The position numbers and the translations under genes were made by a program. A stretch of DNA of 20,512 bases from Sulfurovum sp. (GTDB lineage: Bacteria > Campylobacterota > Campylobacteria > Campylobacterales > Sulfurovaceae): the NCBI GenBank assembly GCA_022729615.1, contig DZAQ01000013.1:1-20512 (forward strand), in the 5' to 3' direction. This document shows, piece after piece, positions 6,974-14,298 of this stretch; the first letter of the stretch is position 1, and every line of letters begins with the position of its first letter. The notes beneath the pieces are model-generated. The model was given only the letters and a program-made list of their open reading frames with translations. It made no database searches and was not told the DNA's origin.

Positions 6974-7100
6974 ATTGTAAAATCTTAACATAAAGTCATT
7001 CATCTGCCTAGTCAAACCCGAGGAGAATGGGTTGGTTGCCGTGAGTAGAGTACGGCACCCTAAATAGATGTGATTTTGAGGCACTCTCACCCTTATTTTT
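6970..7100 (+). ncRNA. Candidate small structured RNA or gltX leader
   Basis: A perfect plus-strand TATAAT at 6970-6975 is followed by three consecutive potential hairpins: AACCC/GGGTT (7015-7033), TGCCGT/ACGGCA with a 9-nt loop (7037-7057), and a bulged stem GTGA-GAG/CTC-TCAC (7070-7090). The last runs into CCTTATTTTT at 7091-7100, a weak terminator-like tail. No ORF with a convincing ribosome-binding site fits the interval, and it shows no tRNA, SRP RNA or 6S signature. A separate -10 for gltX lies just downstream. It may be an independent RNA of about 120 nt or simply an upstream leader; the hairpins are modest. Confidence 0.25.
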
Positions 7101-7112
7101 AGAAATAAATCC

Positions 7113-7118
7113 TATAAT
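7113..7118 (+). promoter_or_regulatory. -10 box for gltX-yggT-slt
   Basis: TATAAT in an A/T-rich stretch 37 nt upstream of the gltX ATG, with GGAG at 7146-7149 as the ribosome-binding site. No clear -35, as usual in this phylum. Confidence 0.55.
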
Positions 7119-7155
7119 ACTTACCCGAAATAAATCTCTCACGATGGAGTGAAAA

Positions 7156-8463
7156 ATGTTACGATTTGCGCCTTCACCGACAGGGGATATGCACATAGGC
7201 AATCTGCGTGTCGCGATCTTCAATTATGTCGTCGCCAAGCAGAAAAATGAGCAGTTTATCGTTCGTATCGAGGATACTGACAAAGAGCGCAATATAGAGG
7301 GGAAAGATAGTGAAATCCTCCAAATCTTAGAGAAGTTTGCGCTCGGACACGATCAACTCTTCTATCAAAGTGAAAACCTGCACATTCATCAAACCCTAGC
7401 GATCAGGCTTCTTGAAGAGGGGAAAGCCTTCGTCTGCACCTGTACGCCTGAAGAGCTGGAGACCGACAGAGAGGAAGCGAAAGCTGCGAAGATCGCTTAT
7501 CGCTATAGCGGGCGATGTGAAGCGATGAAGAGTGGTGATTTGGCACGGCTCAAAGAGGAGAATATCCCTTTTGTGATCCGACTGCGCAAACCGGAAATGG
7601 CTATTTTGCACAAAGATATCATCAAAGGGGAGATAGTCACAGCTCCAAACGAGGTGGATAGTTTCGTGATCCTCAGAGCTGACGGCACTCCGACTTACAA
7701 CTTCGCCTGCGCCTGTGATGATATGCTCACGGGTATCGACTGTATCATACGAGGCGAAGACCATCTCAGCAACACTCCCAAGCAGATACATATCAAAAAT
7801 CTCTTGGGCTATAGTGCCGAAACACAGTATGCGCACCTGCCGATCATCCTCAACACCGAAGGCAAAAAGATGAGCAAACGAGACGATGCCAGCTCGGTGA
7901 AATGGCTCTTTTTGGAGGGCTTTATCCCCGATGCGATCGCCAATTATCTTTTGCTTCTTGGCAACAAAACACCTCATGAGATATTCACTCTCCCTGAAGC
8001 TATCGAGTGGTTTGATCTTGCATCCATCTCCAAGAGCGCTGCCAAATTTGATATCGATAAGCTGCGGTTTGTCAACCGAGAGCATCTCAGACGCATGGAT
8101 GCCAGAAGACTCTCGACACTCTTTGGGTTCGCCGATGCCGATATCGGGCTGCTTGCTAAGATATATCTGGAGGAGGCAAGCACTCTAGGTGAACTTGAAA
8201 CCAAAGTTCAAGCTATTTTCCGTCCCAAAAATTTCGACTGCGAGTGGGGCGAACAGATGAGAATATTGCAAAAAGTGATATACGATGCTCCGATGATCAT
8301 GGACTTTGAGCAGTTCAAAGAGCATCTCTCCAAAGAGAGCACACTCAAAGGAAAAGCTTTCTTCAAGCCGTTGCGTCTGCTGCTGACCGGTGCGGAACAT
8401 GGTCCTGAACTTGCCGATATCTATCCATACATCAAATCTTATATTTTGGAGATCGCCTCATGA
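7156..8463 (+). CDS. gltX: Glutamyl-tRNA synthetase, GluRS2 type
   Basis: Class I synthetase. The 435 residues start MLRFAPSPTGDMHIGN, with HIGN in place of HIGH at about 13-16, RIEDTDKERN at about 37-46 and a KMSKR signature at 238-242. A zinc-site remnant C94-x-C96...C121 keeps three of the four E. coli ligands. Campylobacterota carry two GltX proteins. From memory this one matches the H. pylori copy next to yggT and slt (HP0643, GluRS2), which is reported to charge tRNA-Gln with glutamate for GatCAB amidation rather than tRNA-Glu. tRNA-Gln specificity here is inferred by orthology and synteny. GGAG precedes the ATG; the stop overlaps the yggT ATG in ATGA. It is firm as GltX, likely as GluRS2. 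In C. jejuni numbering of the two copies is reversed. Confidence 0.94.
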   Translation: MLRFAPSPTGDMHIGNLRVAIFNYVVAKQKNEQFIVRIEDTDKERNIEGKDSEILQILEKFALGHDQLFYQSENLHIHQTLAIRLLEEGKAFVCTCTPEELETDREEAKAAKIAYRYSGRCEAMKSGDLARLKEENIPFVIRLRKPEMAILHKDIIKGEIVTAPNEVDSFVILRADGTPTYNFACACDDMLTGIDCIIRGEDHLSNTPKQIHIKNLLGYSAETQYAHLPIILNTEGKKMSKRDDASSVKWLFLEGFIPDAIANYLLLLGNKTPHEIFTLPEAIEWFDLASISKSAAKFDIDKLRFVNREHLRRMDARRLSTLFGFADADIGLLAKIYLEEASTLGELETKVQAIFRPKNFDCEWGEQMRILQKVIYDAPMIMDFEQFKEHLSKESTLKGKAFFKPLRLLLTGAEHGPELADIYPYIKSYILEIAS

Positions 8464-8747
8464 ATGCCCTTATCTTCGCGCTTGTAGAGCTGCTGCATAC
8501 GGTGATCGAGATATACATTTGGATCATCATTATCTCAGTTGTACTCAGCTATATCAGACCCAACCCATCTCACCAGATAGCAAGACAGATACTTCAGGTT
8601 ATCGATCAACTGACGCAGCCGCCATTGGATCTCATCAAAAAGAAGATGCCCTTCGTGATGAGTTCCGGCATGGATTTTTCCCCTATCGTTCTGCTCTTGG
8701 GACTCAAATTCCTCGATACCTTCATCATGAAACTCTCTTTTGGATAA
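8460..8747 (+). CDS. yggT: YggT family membrane protein
   Basis: A 95-residue integral membrane protein with a single YGGT repeat: a first hydrophobic segment at about 8-31, then the conserved polar/Pro stretch SYIRPNPSHQIARQ (30-43) and LTQPPLDLIKKKMP (51-64), then a second hydrophobic segment at about 72-92. Family members have been linked to cell division, osmotic tolerance and membrane organisation, but no biochemical activity is settled. The ATG overlaps the gltX stop by 4 nt and the slt ATG follows 4 nt after its stop, so the three are certainly co-transcribed. Confidence 0.9.
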   Translation: MNALIFALVELLHTVIEIYIWIIIISVVLSYIRPNPSHQIARQILQVIDQLTQPPLDLIKKKMPFVMSSGMDFSPIVLLLGLKFLDTFIMKLSFG

Positions 8748-8751
8748 AACT

Positions 8752-10035
8752 ATGAAAAAATTCTTTATACTTCTTATGCTTCTCTTTTTCACAATAGCGG
8801 GCGAAGCACGATCATTGACTTTCGGCGAGGTGCACTTGATGCCAAGAAGCGTTGAGAAGGATTACTATATTTGGCGTTTTCTCTGTCAAGGCAATTGCAC
8901 TGCCGCACAAGCCGATCGGATCATCAGTGAGGTAAACAATCTCAATGACAAACTCCGCTCATCCTATCGGGCAAAAACAGGACGAACAGCCCCATGCCCC
9001 CCCTCCGATCCTAACTGTAAAGTTACAACACCGGAGGAGCGCAACGCTTGGATCACCAAAGCATCATTTCAAAAAAACTTCAAAACAGGCTTGCGCTCAC
9101 TCCAAGATGGGGATAAGGATGTCGCTTTGGTTTACTTCGAAAAAGCGAGACTCTCGGCAAACAAGCAATCCGAAGCTGATCAGGCGGCATACTGGCTCTA
9201 TCTCGTCACCAAGAGCAGAAATTACCTCGACCTTGTCCTAAAAAGCTGGGATGTCAATCTCTATACGCTTGTAGCGAGAGATTCGATGCACCTGAAGTAC
9301 CCTAGAACTATCATTCCCAAGCCTTTCAAAAGCGAAATAAGCCATTATGATGATCAAAACCCCATCCACTGGGCGCACATCAAAAATAAAGTCAAAAGCG
9401 GCAACCATGATCTTGAGAGTTTTGCCGAGCAGTACAACTCACAAGAGTCGGTAGGGGTATATAGCTATATCAAAAGCAAAGCCTCCAAAGAGAGAAATAT
9501 CTACTACCCGATGCCCTATCGTGATCTTCTCTCCAATCTTCCAAAAGAGCGGCAAGCGCTCATCTATGCGATCGCTAGGCAGGAGAGCCGCTTTGTGCCG
9601 GCATCCGTCTCTCGTTCGTTTGCTCTAGGCATGATGCAGATAATGCCCTTTTTGGTCGAACATATCGCAGGGCAGCGCGGAGAGCGGATAGATTTGGATG
9701 AAATGTTCAATCCGCGCAAGGCGATCGTCTATGCCAACCAGCATCTCAACTATCTCAACTCATATCTCTACAATCCGCTTTTTGTCGCCTACGCCTACAA
9801 CGCAGGGATAGGATTTACCAAAAGATTGATACAGCGAAATGATTACTTTAGAGGCGGGGCGTATGAACCCTTCATGAGCATAGAAAAGATCAGCAACGAT
9901 GAAGCGAGAGATTATGGCAAAAAAGTACTTGTCAATTATGTCATCTACCTCAATCACCTCGGCGGTTCGGCACGAATCTCATCGTATCTCAATGAACTAT
10001 CGAACCCTTCACAGACAGATAAGTTTCGCCAATAA
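8752..10035 (+). CDS. slt: Soluble lytic murein transglycosylase
   Basis: Periplasmic enzyme cleaving the MurNAc-GlcNAc bond of peptidoglycan with 1,6-anhydro product. The ATG at 8752 gives 427 residues starting with a signal peptide (KK, hydrophobic 4-16, AGEA-R cleavage near 19). The C-terminal SLT domain shows IARQESRF with catalytic E278, SFALGMMQIMP at 289-299 and AYNAG at 348-352. The middle part is helical and much shorter than the superhelical U-domain of E. coli Slt70, as in other Campylobacterota. Four N-terminal cysteines (C45, C49, C82, C89), in two close pairs, may form periplasmic disulfides. A TTG at 8740 is in frame but inside yggT and less likely. Convergent with the lipoprotein gene, 14 nt apart. 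Confidence 0.93.
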   Translation: MKKFFILLMLLFFTIAGEARSLTFGEVHLMPRSVEKDYYIWRFLCQGNCTAAQADRIISEVNNLNDKLRSSYRAKTGRTAPCPPSDPNCKVTTPEERNAWITKASFQKNFKTGLRSLQDGDKDVALVYFEKARLSANKQSEADQAAYWLYLVTKSRNYLDLVLKSWDVNLYTLVARDSMHLKYPRTIIPKPFKSEISHYDDQNPIHWAHIKNKVKSGNHDLESFAEQYNSQESVGVYSYIKSKASKERNIYYPMPYRDLLSNLPKERQALIYAIARQESRFVPASVSRSFALGMMQIMPFLVEHIAGQRGERIDLDEMFNPRKAIVYANQHLNYLNSYLYNPLFVAYAYNAGIGFTKRLIQRNDYFRGGAYEPFMSIEKISNDEARDYGKKVLVNYVIYLNHLGGSARISSYLNELSNPSQTDKFRQ

Positions 10036-10049
10036 ATCTCAAGAGGACT

Positions 10050-10694
10050 CTAAAAAAGCTTTGTTCCGCTCGTGATATACTTGGCTTGTTTGGTAAAATT
10101 TAGCTGATATTTTTTGTAGGTAGCATTCCCGTCTGTCTGAGACTCTATGCCATATATTTTGTTTTGGTAGCTCAGAGAAAAGTTATTTTTGGGTGAGTGC
10201 GGGAACTCCACATAAAAATAGGTATTCCAATTGTTCACAAGAGGGATATTGGCTAAAAGCGGGTCGGCTTGAGAGAGTTTTTTGACCACAATCGGGGCTC
10301 TTGCGCCTCCCTTGGCAACAAATGCCTTTTGCTCTTTCTCTTTCACTTCATCCTCCGGAGGAAATTTCAAATTGATCGTGAGGTTTTGATCTGCGCCCAT
10401 AAGCTCCAAAGTACCGGCTGAATGACCTACCTCATAAAGTCCTATAATAAACTTTTCATTTACCCTCCAACGCTCATCAACAAACGACTCTTCGGGATTG
10501 AGATAGGTGGCAGTCACCATCACCTTCACCTCTTTATCTTGGGTGAGTTCGACCTTTTGGGTCTTTTGCATCTTCACACCGCTTGTGAGTACATTTTCAC
10601 TGAAAGATTGCTCAAGCCGTTTCTCGCTTTTGGACGCACACCCGCTATAGAAGATCAATACTCCTGCTAGAAACAACTCTTTTTGCGCTCGCAT
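10050..10694 (-). CDS. Putative lipoprotein, function unknown
   Basis: No family recognised. From the ATG at 10694 (AAAAGGG upstream) it has 214 residues: a short positive start, a hydrophobic stretch and a cysteine at about residue 19 in LIFYSGCASK, which looks like a signal peptidase II site although tyrosine at -3 is not canonical. The mature part is soluble and looks beta-rich, with a Lys/Glu-rich linker near the middle and a basic C-terminus ending in GTKLF. An ATG at 10721 would add nine residues that spoil the signal peptide. It follows the flippase-like gene after 81 nt and probably has its own promoter, so membership of the glycolipid block is by position only. Confidence 0.75.
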   Translation of the reverse strand: MRAQKELFLAGVLIFYSGCASKSEKRLEQSFSENVLTSGVKMQKTQKVELTQDKEVKVMVTATYLNPEESFVDERWRVNEKFIIGLYEVGHSAGTLELMGADQNLTINLKFPPEDEVKEKEQKAFVAKGGARAPIVVKKLSQADPLLANIPLVNNWNTYFYVEFPHSPKNNFSLSYQNKIYGIESQTDGNATYKKYQLNFTKQAKYITSGTKLF

Positions 10695-10719
10695 CTGCAC
10701 CCTTTTGAAAAATTTTCCC

Positions 10720-10725
10720 ATTGTA
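10720..10725 (-). promoter_or_regulatory. Possible extended -10 box for the lipoprotein gene
   Basis: The minus strand reads TGCTACAAT, i.e. a TACAAT hexamer with an upstream TG, 25 nt before the ATG at 10694. It would let the lipoprotein gene be expressed independently of the genes upstream. No -35 at standard spacing. Confidence 0.4.
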
Positions 10726-10775
10726 GCATAGCTTCAATATTTCTTTGGTAAAGTGATACCAGAAAAAGAGCGTCT

Positions 10776-11657
10776 CTAATGATTTGGATGAAAATCGCTC
10801 TTGACGAAAAGACCCAAGAGTGATGAGAGGACGGTGATCAGAAAAAAGAGCAGCGAAAAGGCTACCGCTGATGTCGTATCGCCCCCGATGAGTCCAAACC
10901 CATACAAAAATGTGAGCTCCCTCACTCCGATACCCCCGATACTGATCGGCAAAATAGCAACCACCGAAGAGATAAGAAAAAGAGCGAGATATTCGACCGT
11001 CATAGATGGAGGCGCATTTATAGCCCAAATAAGAAAAAGAGCGCATAGAAGCTGCAAAAGCTGTACGCCAAACGCATAGAGGGTAGTCGGGAGAAATATC
11101 GCAAGATAATCGGCAAAAAATCTTTTTGTAATGAGATAATTGACAGGGATAGCAAGAACCGCTCCCGAAAGAGCCAATATCTGAAAAATGGTCGAGAGAG
11201 ATGCAAATCGACTCACGGCATAAAGCATGCCTCCTAGAACAAACAAGGCAGCAAGTCCGCTGATGCGATCGAGCAGTGTGGCTTGGAGGAGTTTTTTGTA
11301 ATTTCTGCCGTGACGCTTCGCCAAAAGATAGATTTTGTAACCGTCACCGCTGATGCCTCCGGGCAAAAAGAGGTTATAGAACATCCCAAGATAGTAGAGT
11401 TGAAGATTGCGCCATTCGCTCAGTGCGATACCGATGGATCTGAAATAGTAATTGAGACGGATAGCGCTGACGATTTTGGAGAGATTGAAGGCGATAAATG
11501 CCCAAAACAGCCACCACAAATCGGTTTTTTTCAAGATCACAAAAAGAACATCTCTATCAATATTGGAGAAGAGGTAGAAAATAGCTCCGAGTGAAATCGA
11601 GAGCTTGAGGAGTTGCCGCAGCTTTTTAGGAGCGCTCTTTGTTAGCTGTTCCAACAA
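10776..11657 (-). CDS. UPF0104 / LPG-synthase TM-domain flippase-like protein
   Basis: Polytopic membrane protein of the lysylphosphatidylglycerol-synthase transmembrane family (PF03706, AglD/MprF-N-like). Diagnostic motifs are FLPGGISGDGYK and the following KRHG, LLDRISGL, and PISIGGIGVREL near the C-terminus, with about seven hydrophobic segments. Members often sit beside polyprenyl-phosphate glycosyltransferases and are suspected lipid or lipid-linked-sugar flippases. There is no ATG near the true N-terminus. I choose TTG at 11657 (293 residues; TTG at 11654 is as good), preceded by AGAGG and overlapping the glycosyltransferase gene by 32 nt. The frame is open further up to a GTG at 11774, but those residues look like out-of-frame translation of the neighbour. 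Family call strong; start and substrate uncertain. Confidence 0.88.
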   Translation of the reverse strand: MLEQLTKSAPKKLRQLLKLSISLGAIFYLFSNIDRDVLFVILKKTDLWWLFWAFIAFNLSKIVSAIRLNYYFRSIGIALSEWRNLQLYYLGMFYNLFLPGGISGDGYKIYLLAKRHGRNYKKLLQATLLDRISGLAALFVLGGMLYAVSRFASLSTIFQILALSGAVLAIPVNYLITKRFFADYLAIFLPTTLYAFGVQLLQLLCALFLIWAINAPPSMTVEYLALFLISSVVAILPISIGGIGVRELTFLYGFGLIGGDTTSAVAFSLLFFLITVLSSLLGLFVKSDFHPNH

Positions 11658-12579
11658 GTACCTCTTTGATCGTGTAGGGGGTTTTCTTTTGGGATTGGTA
11701 GTAGGTGCGCATGATGAGTTCAGCGATAAATCCGGTCGTAATGAGCTGAATACCCGCCAAGAGCAGGACAACACCCAGTGTCAAGAGCGGTCTGTGCCCG
11801 ATGTCATGTCCGGTCATTTTGAGCAAAAGCAGATAGAGATTGATCAAAACTCCGGGAACAAGTGTGATAAGCCCGAGTGTCCCAAAAAGATGCATCGGAT
11901 TGAGACGGTATTTTTGCAAAAAGAGCATCAAAAGCAGGTCGCTTACCACCCGTGTAGTGCGGCCTATGCCATATTTGGAACTGCCAAATGTGCGGGCATG
12001 GTGGCGCACATCCATCTCAGTGATCTTGGCGCCGTAGATCTTGGCTAGTACCGGTATGAAGCGGTGGAGTTCGCCATAAAGCTCCAAGTGCTTGGCGACA
12101 TCGCTCGTAAAAACCTTTAGGGTACAGCCATAATCGCTGATATGCACTCCTGTAGAGTTGCGGATAATGGCATTGGCTATTTTGCTTGGGATTTTGCGCA
12201 GCAGCATCCCGTCTTGCCGCTTGAGGCGTCTGCCGGCAACTACATCCCAACCCTCTGATTCAAGCTTGGCGACCATGGCAGGGATATCACGCGGGTCATT
12301 TTGCATATCGCCGTCGAGAGTAGCGATAAGTTCGCCTCCGGCTGCCTCTATACCCGCTGCCATAGCAGTTGTCTGACCGTAATTGCGATTGAAGACAAGC
12401 ACTTTGGTATTTTCTCTTCCCCACTTCTCTACCATCGCTACAGTCGTATCGCCAGAGCCGTCATCTACAAGGATAACTTCATATTCAAAAATATCATCAA
12501 GGGCGCTATAGATGCTTTCAAGGAGGGGCTTGATACTCTCCTCTTCATTCATGACCGGAATGACGACAGATAATTTCAT
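11626..12579 (-). CDS. Family 2 polyprenyl-phosphate glycosyltransferase (ArnC/DPM1-like)
   Basis: Predicted to transfer a sugar from a nucleotide donor to undecaprenyl phosphate on the cytoplasmic face. The 317 residues begin MKLSVVIPVMNEEESI, with VDDGSGD at about 38-44, the metal/donor motif DGDMQNDP at 89-96, and the acceptor-side RHHARTFGSSKYG at 192-204, a variant of QxxRxxGxSxY. Two C-terminal hydrophobic segments (about 231-254 and 265-290) fit the ArnC/GtrB/DPM1 subfamily. AAAGGAG lies 9 nt upstream of the ATG. Its stop lies inside the start of the flippase-like gene. The sugar is not determined by sequence; the epimerase upstream hints at a galacto-configured sugar or uronic acid. 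Confidence 0.92.
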   Translation of the reverse strand: MKLSVVIPVMNEEESIKPLLESIYSALDDIFEYEVILVDDGSGDTTVAMVEKWGRENTKVLVFNRNYGQTTAMAAGIEAAGGELIATLDGDMQNDPRDIPAMVAKLESEGWDVVAGRRLKRQDGMLLRKIPSKIANAIIRNSTGVHISDYGCTLKVFTSDVAKHLELYGELHRFIPVLAKIYGAKITEMDVRHHARTFGSSKYGIGRTTRVVSDLLLMLFLQKYRLNPMHLFGTLGLITLVPGVLINLYLLLLKMTGHDIGHRPLLTLGVVLLLAGIQLITTGFIAELIMRTYYQSQKKTPYTIKEVLVGTANKERS

Positions 12580-12618
12580 CAGGCTTGCTCCTTTTTGTTT
12601 GTATGCGCTTCAAAACTA

Positions 12619-12645
12619 ATTTGCCGCACTTCGCTCGCGATGACA
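12619..12645 (+). repeat. Dispersed repeat family A, diverged copy
   Basis: Reads TTTGCCGCACTTCGCTCGCG and then ATGACA, a slightly diverged copy of the element at 3898-3928. It sits just upstream of the glycosyltransferase gene, in the gap after the ArnT-like gene, and directly beside a family B copy. Confidence 0.75.
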
Positions 12646-12648
12646 AAT

Positions 12649-12745
12649 CCCCGTCATTCCTGCCTTTACAGCAATCCACCGGTAACAATGGATCCCCGTG
12701 TCAAGCACGAGGACGACGGAGGTGGTCAAGCACGAAGACGACGGG
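12649..12745 (+). repeat. Dispersed repeat family B, copy 2, with tandem tail
   Basis: Same element as 4026-4086 in opposite orientation. It begins GTCATTCCTGC and contains the identical 25 nt at 12688-12712 around GGATCCCCGTGTCAAGC. Its right end is extended by a near-tandem duplication: 21 nt at 12700-12720 recur at 12725-12745 with two mismatches. The ATTCCTGC hairpin is degraded here (CAGCAAT on the right arm), so copy 1 is the better-preserved form. It ends 8 nt from the stop of the ArnT-like gene, on its 3' side. Confidence 0.75.
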
Positions 12746-12753
12746 TTTTGCAA

Positions 12754-14298
12754 CTATTTTACTTCGGCGAGGATAATACCATGTTTTTCATACAAGATAG
12801 TAGTGTTGCCTAGCTCTACAAGGTGGTTTTTGCGTGTCAAGACAACCTCTCCGGAGTCGGGTTTCTCTCGCGAAACGATCATCTCTCTATAAAAGATAAA
12901 ACTCGGCGTATTGAGCTTCCAGAGGTGCACGCTCACTCCTTCGCTCTTGGCAAGCAGGGCAGCCTCCTTGATGGGTGCTTGCGCTATGGCGGCATAAGTA
13001 GGGAAAACTTGGGAGCTCATCGCAAATACCGTAGCCAGTCCGATCGCGATCAGTTTGCTATTGCGACCTAGAGTGCGCGTGCGCATCAGCCAGAGTGTCA
13101 GAATGGTCAAAGAAGCAAAAAAGAGATACCACTGCCACCCGAATTCACTCGATGCATCTTCGAGCATGAGACGCGTAAAGGGGTGCTTTATGGTTGGCCC
13201 AATGAAAGGCAAAAGAAGCGGCAGCACAAAGAGCAGCACAAAGAGAAACAATGGCGGGAGCAAAAGAGTTTTGTCCGATTTGATCTGCGGTATCACCAAT
13301 GCCATCAAGATAAAGAGCGGCGTATAGCCGTAGATGACATAGTGCGGGAGTTTGGTGCCGGAAAAAGAGAAAAAGAGCAAGACAAAAAGCGCCCAGATAA
13401 GCAAAAAGCGCATCAAGTCATCAGAAAAATTTTGCTTTATATCCACAAAAGCGCGCACCAAAAGTGTAGTATAAGGGAGCATCCCTGCCAAAAGCACAGG
13501 AATATAATACAAAAGTGAGCCGCTATGCCCTTCAAAAGAGGTGTTGAAGCGGTTGAGATTGTGTTTGAAAAAGAAGCCGTCGATAAATTTCTGCCCCTGA
13601 TCGAGGTATTCGAGGATATACCAAGGCGCCGCGACTAATATAAAGAGCGCGATACCTCTCAAATCAAAAACCATATCGATCCACAGTTTGAATCTGCCCG
13701 TAGAGACCAGAAAGAGAAAGCTCACAACAAGCGGGATCATGATAGCCACAGGTCCTTTGGTGAGCGCACCTAAAGCTATGAGAATATAGATACCGTAAAG
13801 GGTCGATCTTTTTGGCTTGAGTGTCTGTTCATACAGGAGAAACATAGTGGCGGCTATCAGGAGATTGAGCAGCGAATCAGCGATGGCGGCTTTGGCTATG
13901 ACCCCTATCTGAAGCGAAGTACTCATCATAAAGGCAGCCATCAAGGCGCTTTGCTGCGAAAAGTAACGACCCGCAAATCGATAGAGGAGAAAAACCCAAA
14001 GCGTAGCCGCCAATGAGGAGGGGAGACGCAAAGCAAACTCGTTATGCCCAAAAAGGGTGAGACTCAGCGCTTGAAGCCAATAGATAAGGATGGGCTTGTC
14101 AAATCGCAATTCACCGTTGAGATAGGTGGTGAGGTAGTTGCCGCTTGCCACCATCTCCCTCGTCGCTTCACCGAAAGCCCCCTCATCAAGATCAAAGAGG
14201 GGAACACCTCCGAGGTTGAAATAGAAACCAAAAAATATCCCGACAAAGAGGATCAATAGGGGTATCGTGACCTCTTGCCCGCTCTTAGCTCTTTGCAT
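12754..14298 (-). CDS. ArnT/PMT-type lipid-linked sugar transferase (GT-C)
   Basis: Large inner-membrane glycosyltransferase of the GT39/GT83 type, expected to use an undecaprenyl-phosphate sugar and a periplasmic acceptor such as lipid A. From the ATG at 14298 (AAAGGAG 5 nt upstream) it has 514 residues with about 11-12 hydrophobic segments. The first periplasmic loop holds the catalytic-type acidic cluster FDLDEGAFGEATREM (35-49), followed by RFDKPILIYWLQ (65-76), the hallmark of this fold. A start at 14325 is possible but weaker. The 3' end of the PAP2 gene overlaps by 14 nt. E. coli ArnT is about 550 residues. The donor sugar is not readable from sequence; the gene context suggests a product of the epimerase. 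Confidence 0.92.
   Translation of the reverse strand: MQRAKSGQEVTIPLLILFVGIFFGFYFNLGGVPLFDLDEGAFGEATREMVASGNYLTTYLNGELRFDKPILIYWLQALSLTLFGHNEFALRLPSSLAATLWVFLLYRFAGRYFSQQSALMAAFMMSTSLQIGVIAKAAIADSLLNLLIAATMFLLYEQTLKPKRSTLYGIYILIALGALTKGPVAIMIPLVVSFLFLVSTGRFKLWIDMVFDLRGIALFILVAAPWYILEYLDQGQKFIDGFFFKHNLNRFNTSFEGHSGSLLYYIPVLLAGMLPYTTLLVRAFVDIKQNFSDDLMRFLLIWALFVLLFFSFSGTKLPHYVIYGYTPLFILMALVIPQIKSDKTLLLPPLFLFVLLFVLPLLLPFIGPTIKHPFTRLMLEDASSEFGWQWYLFFASLTILTLWLMRTRTLGRNSKLIAIGLATVFAMSSQVFPTYAAIAQAPIKEAALLAKSEGVSVHLWKLNTPSFIFYREMIVSREKPDSGEVVLTRKNHLVELGNTTILYEKHGIILAEVK

Noticed and set aside
6938..7090. N-terminal extension of rlmH up to an upstream start
   Set aside because: Adds about 51 residues absent from the RlmH family; the TTG at 6937 gives the normal length and has a ribosome-binding site.
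7015..7090. tRNA or T-box leader upstream of gltX
   Set aside because: No T-arm, acceptor stem or CCA for a tRNA, no T-box sequence, and T-boxes are not expected in this phylum; only generic hairpins are present.
7396..8085. 229-codon open frame opposite gltX
   Set aside because: It lies wholly inside gltX on the other strand, has no family resemblance and no ribosome-binding site; it is a by-product of gltX codon use.
11605..12048. 147-codon plus-strand frame in the glycosyltransferase/flippase region
   Set aside because: Antisense to two clearly recognisable genes; composition is that of an antisense read and it matches nothing known.
12700..12745. Two 21-nt near-identical direct repeats as a CRISPR or satellite start
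   Set aside because: Only two copies, 4-nt spacing, no spacer structure and no cas genes; they are an extension of the family B element.
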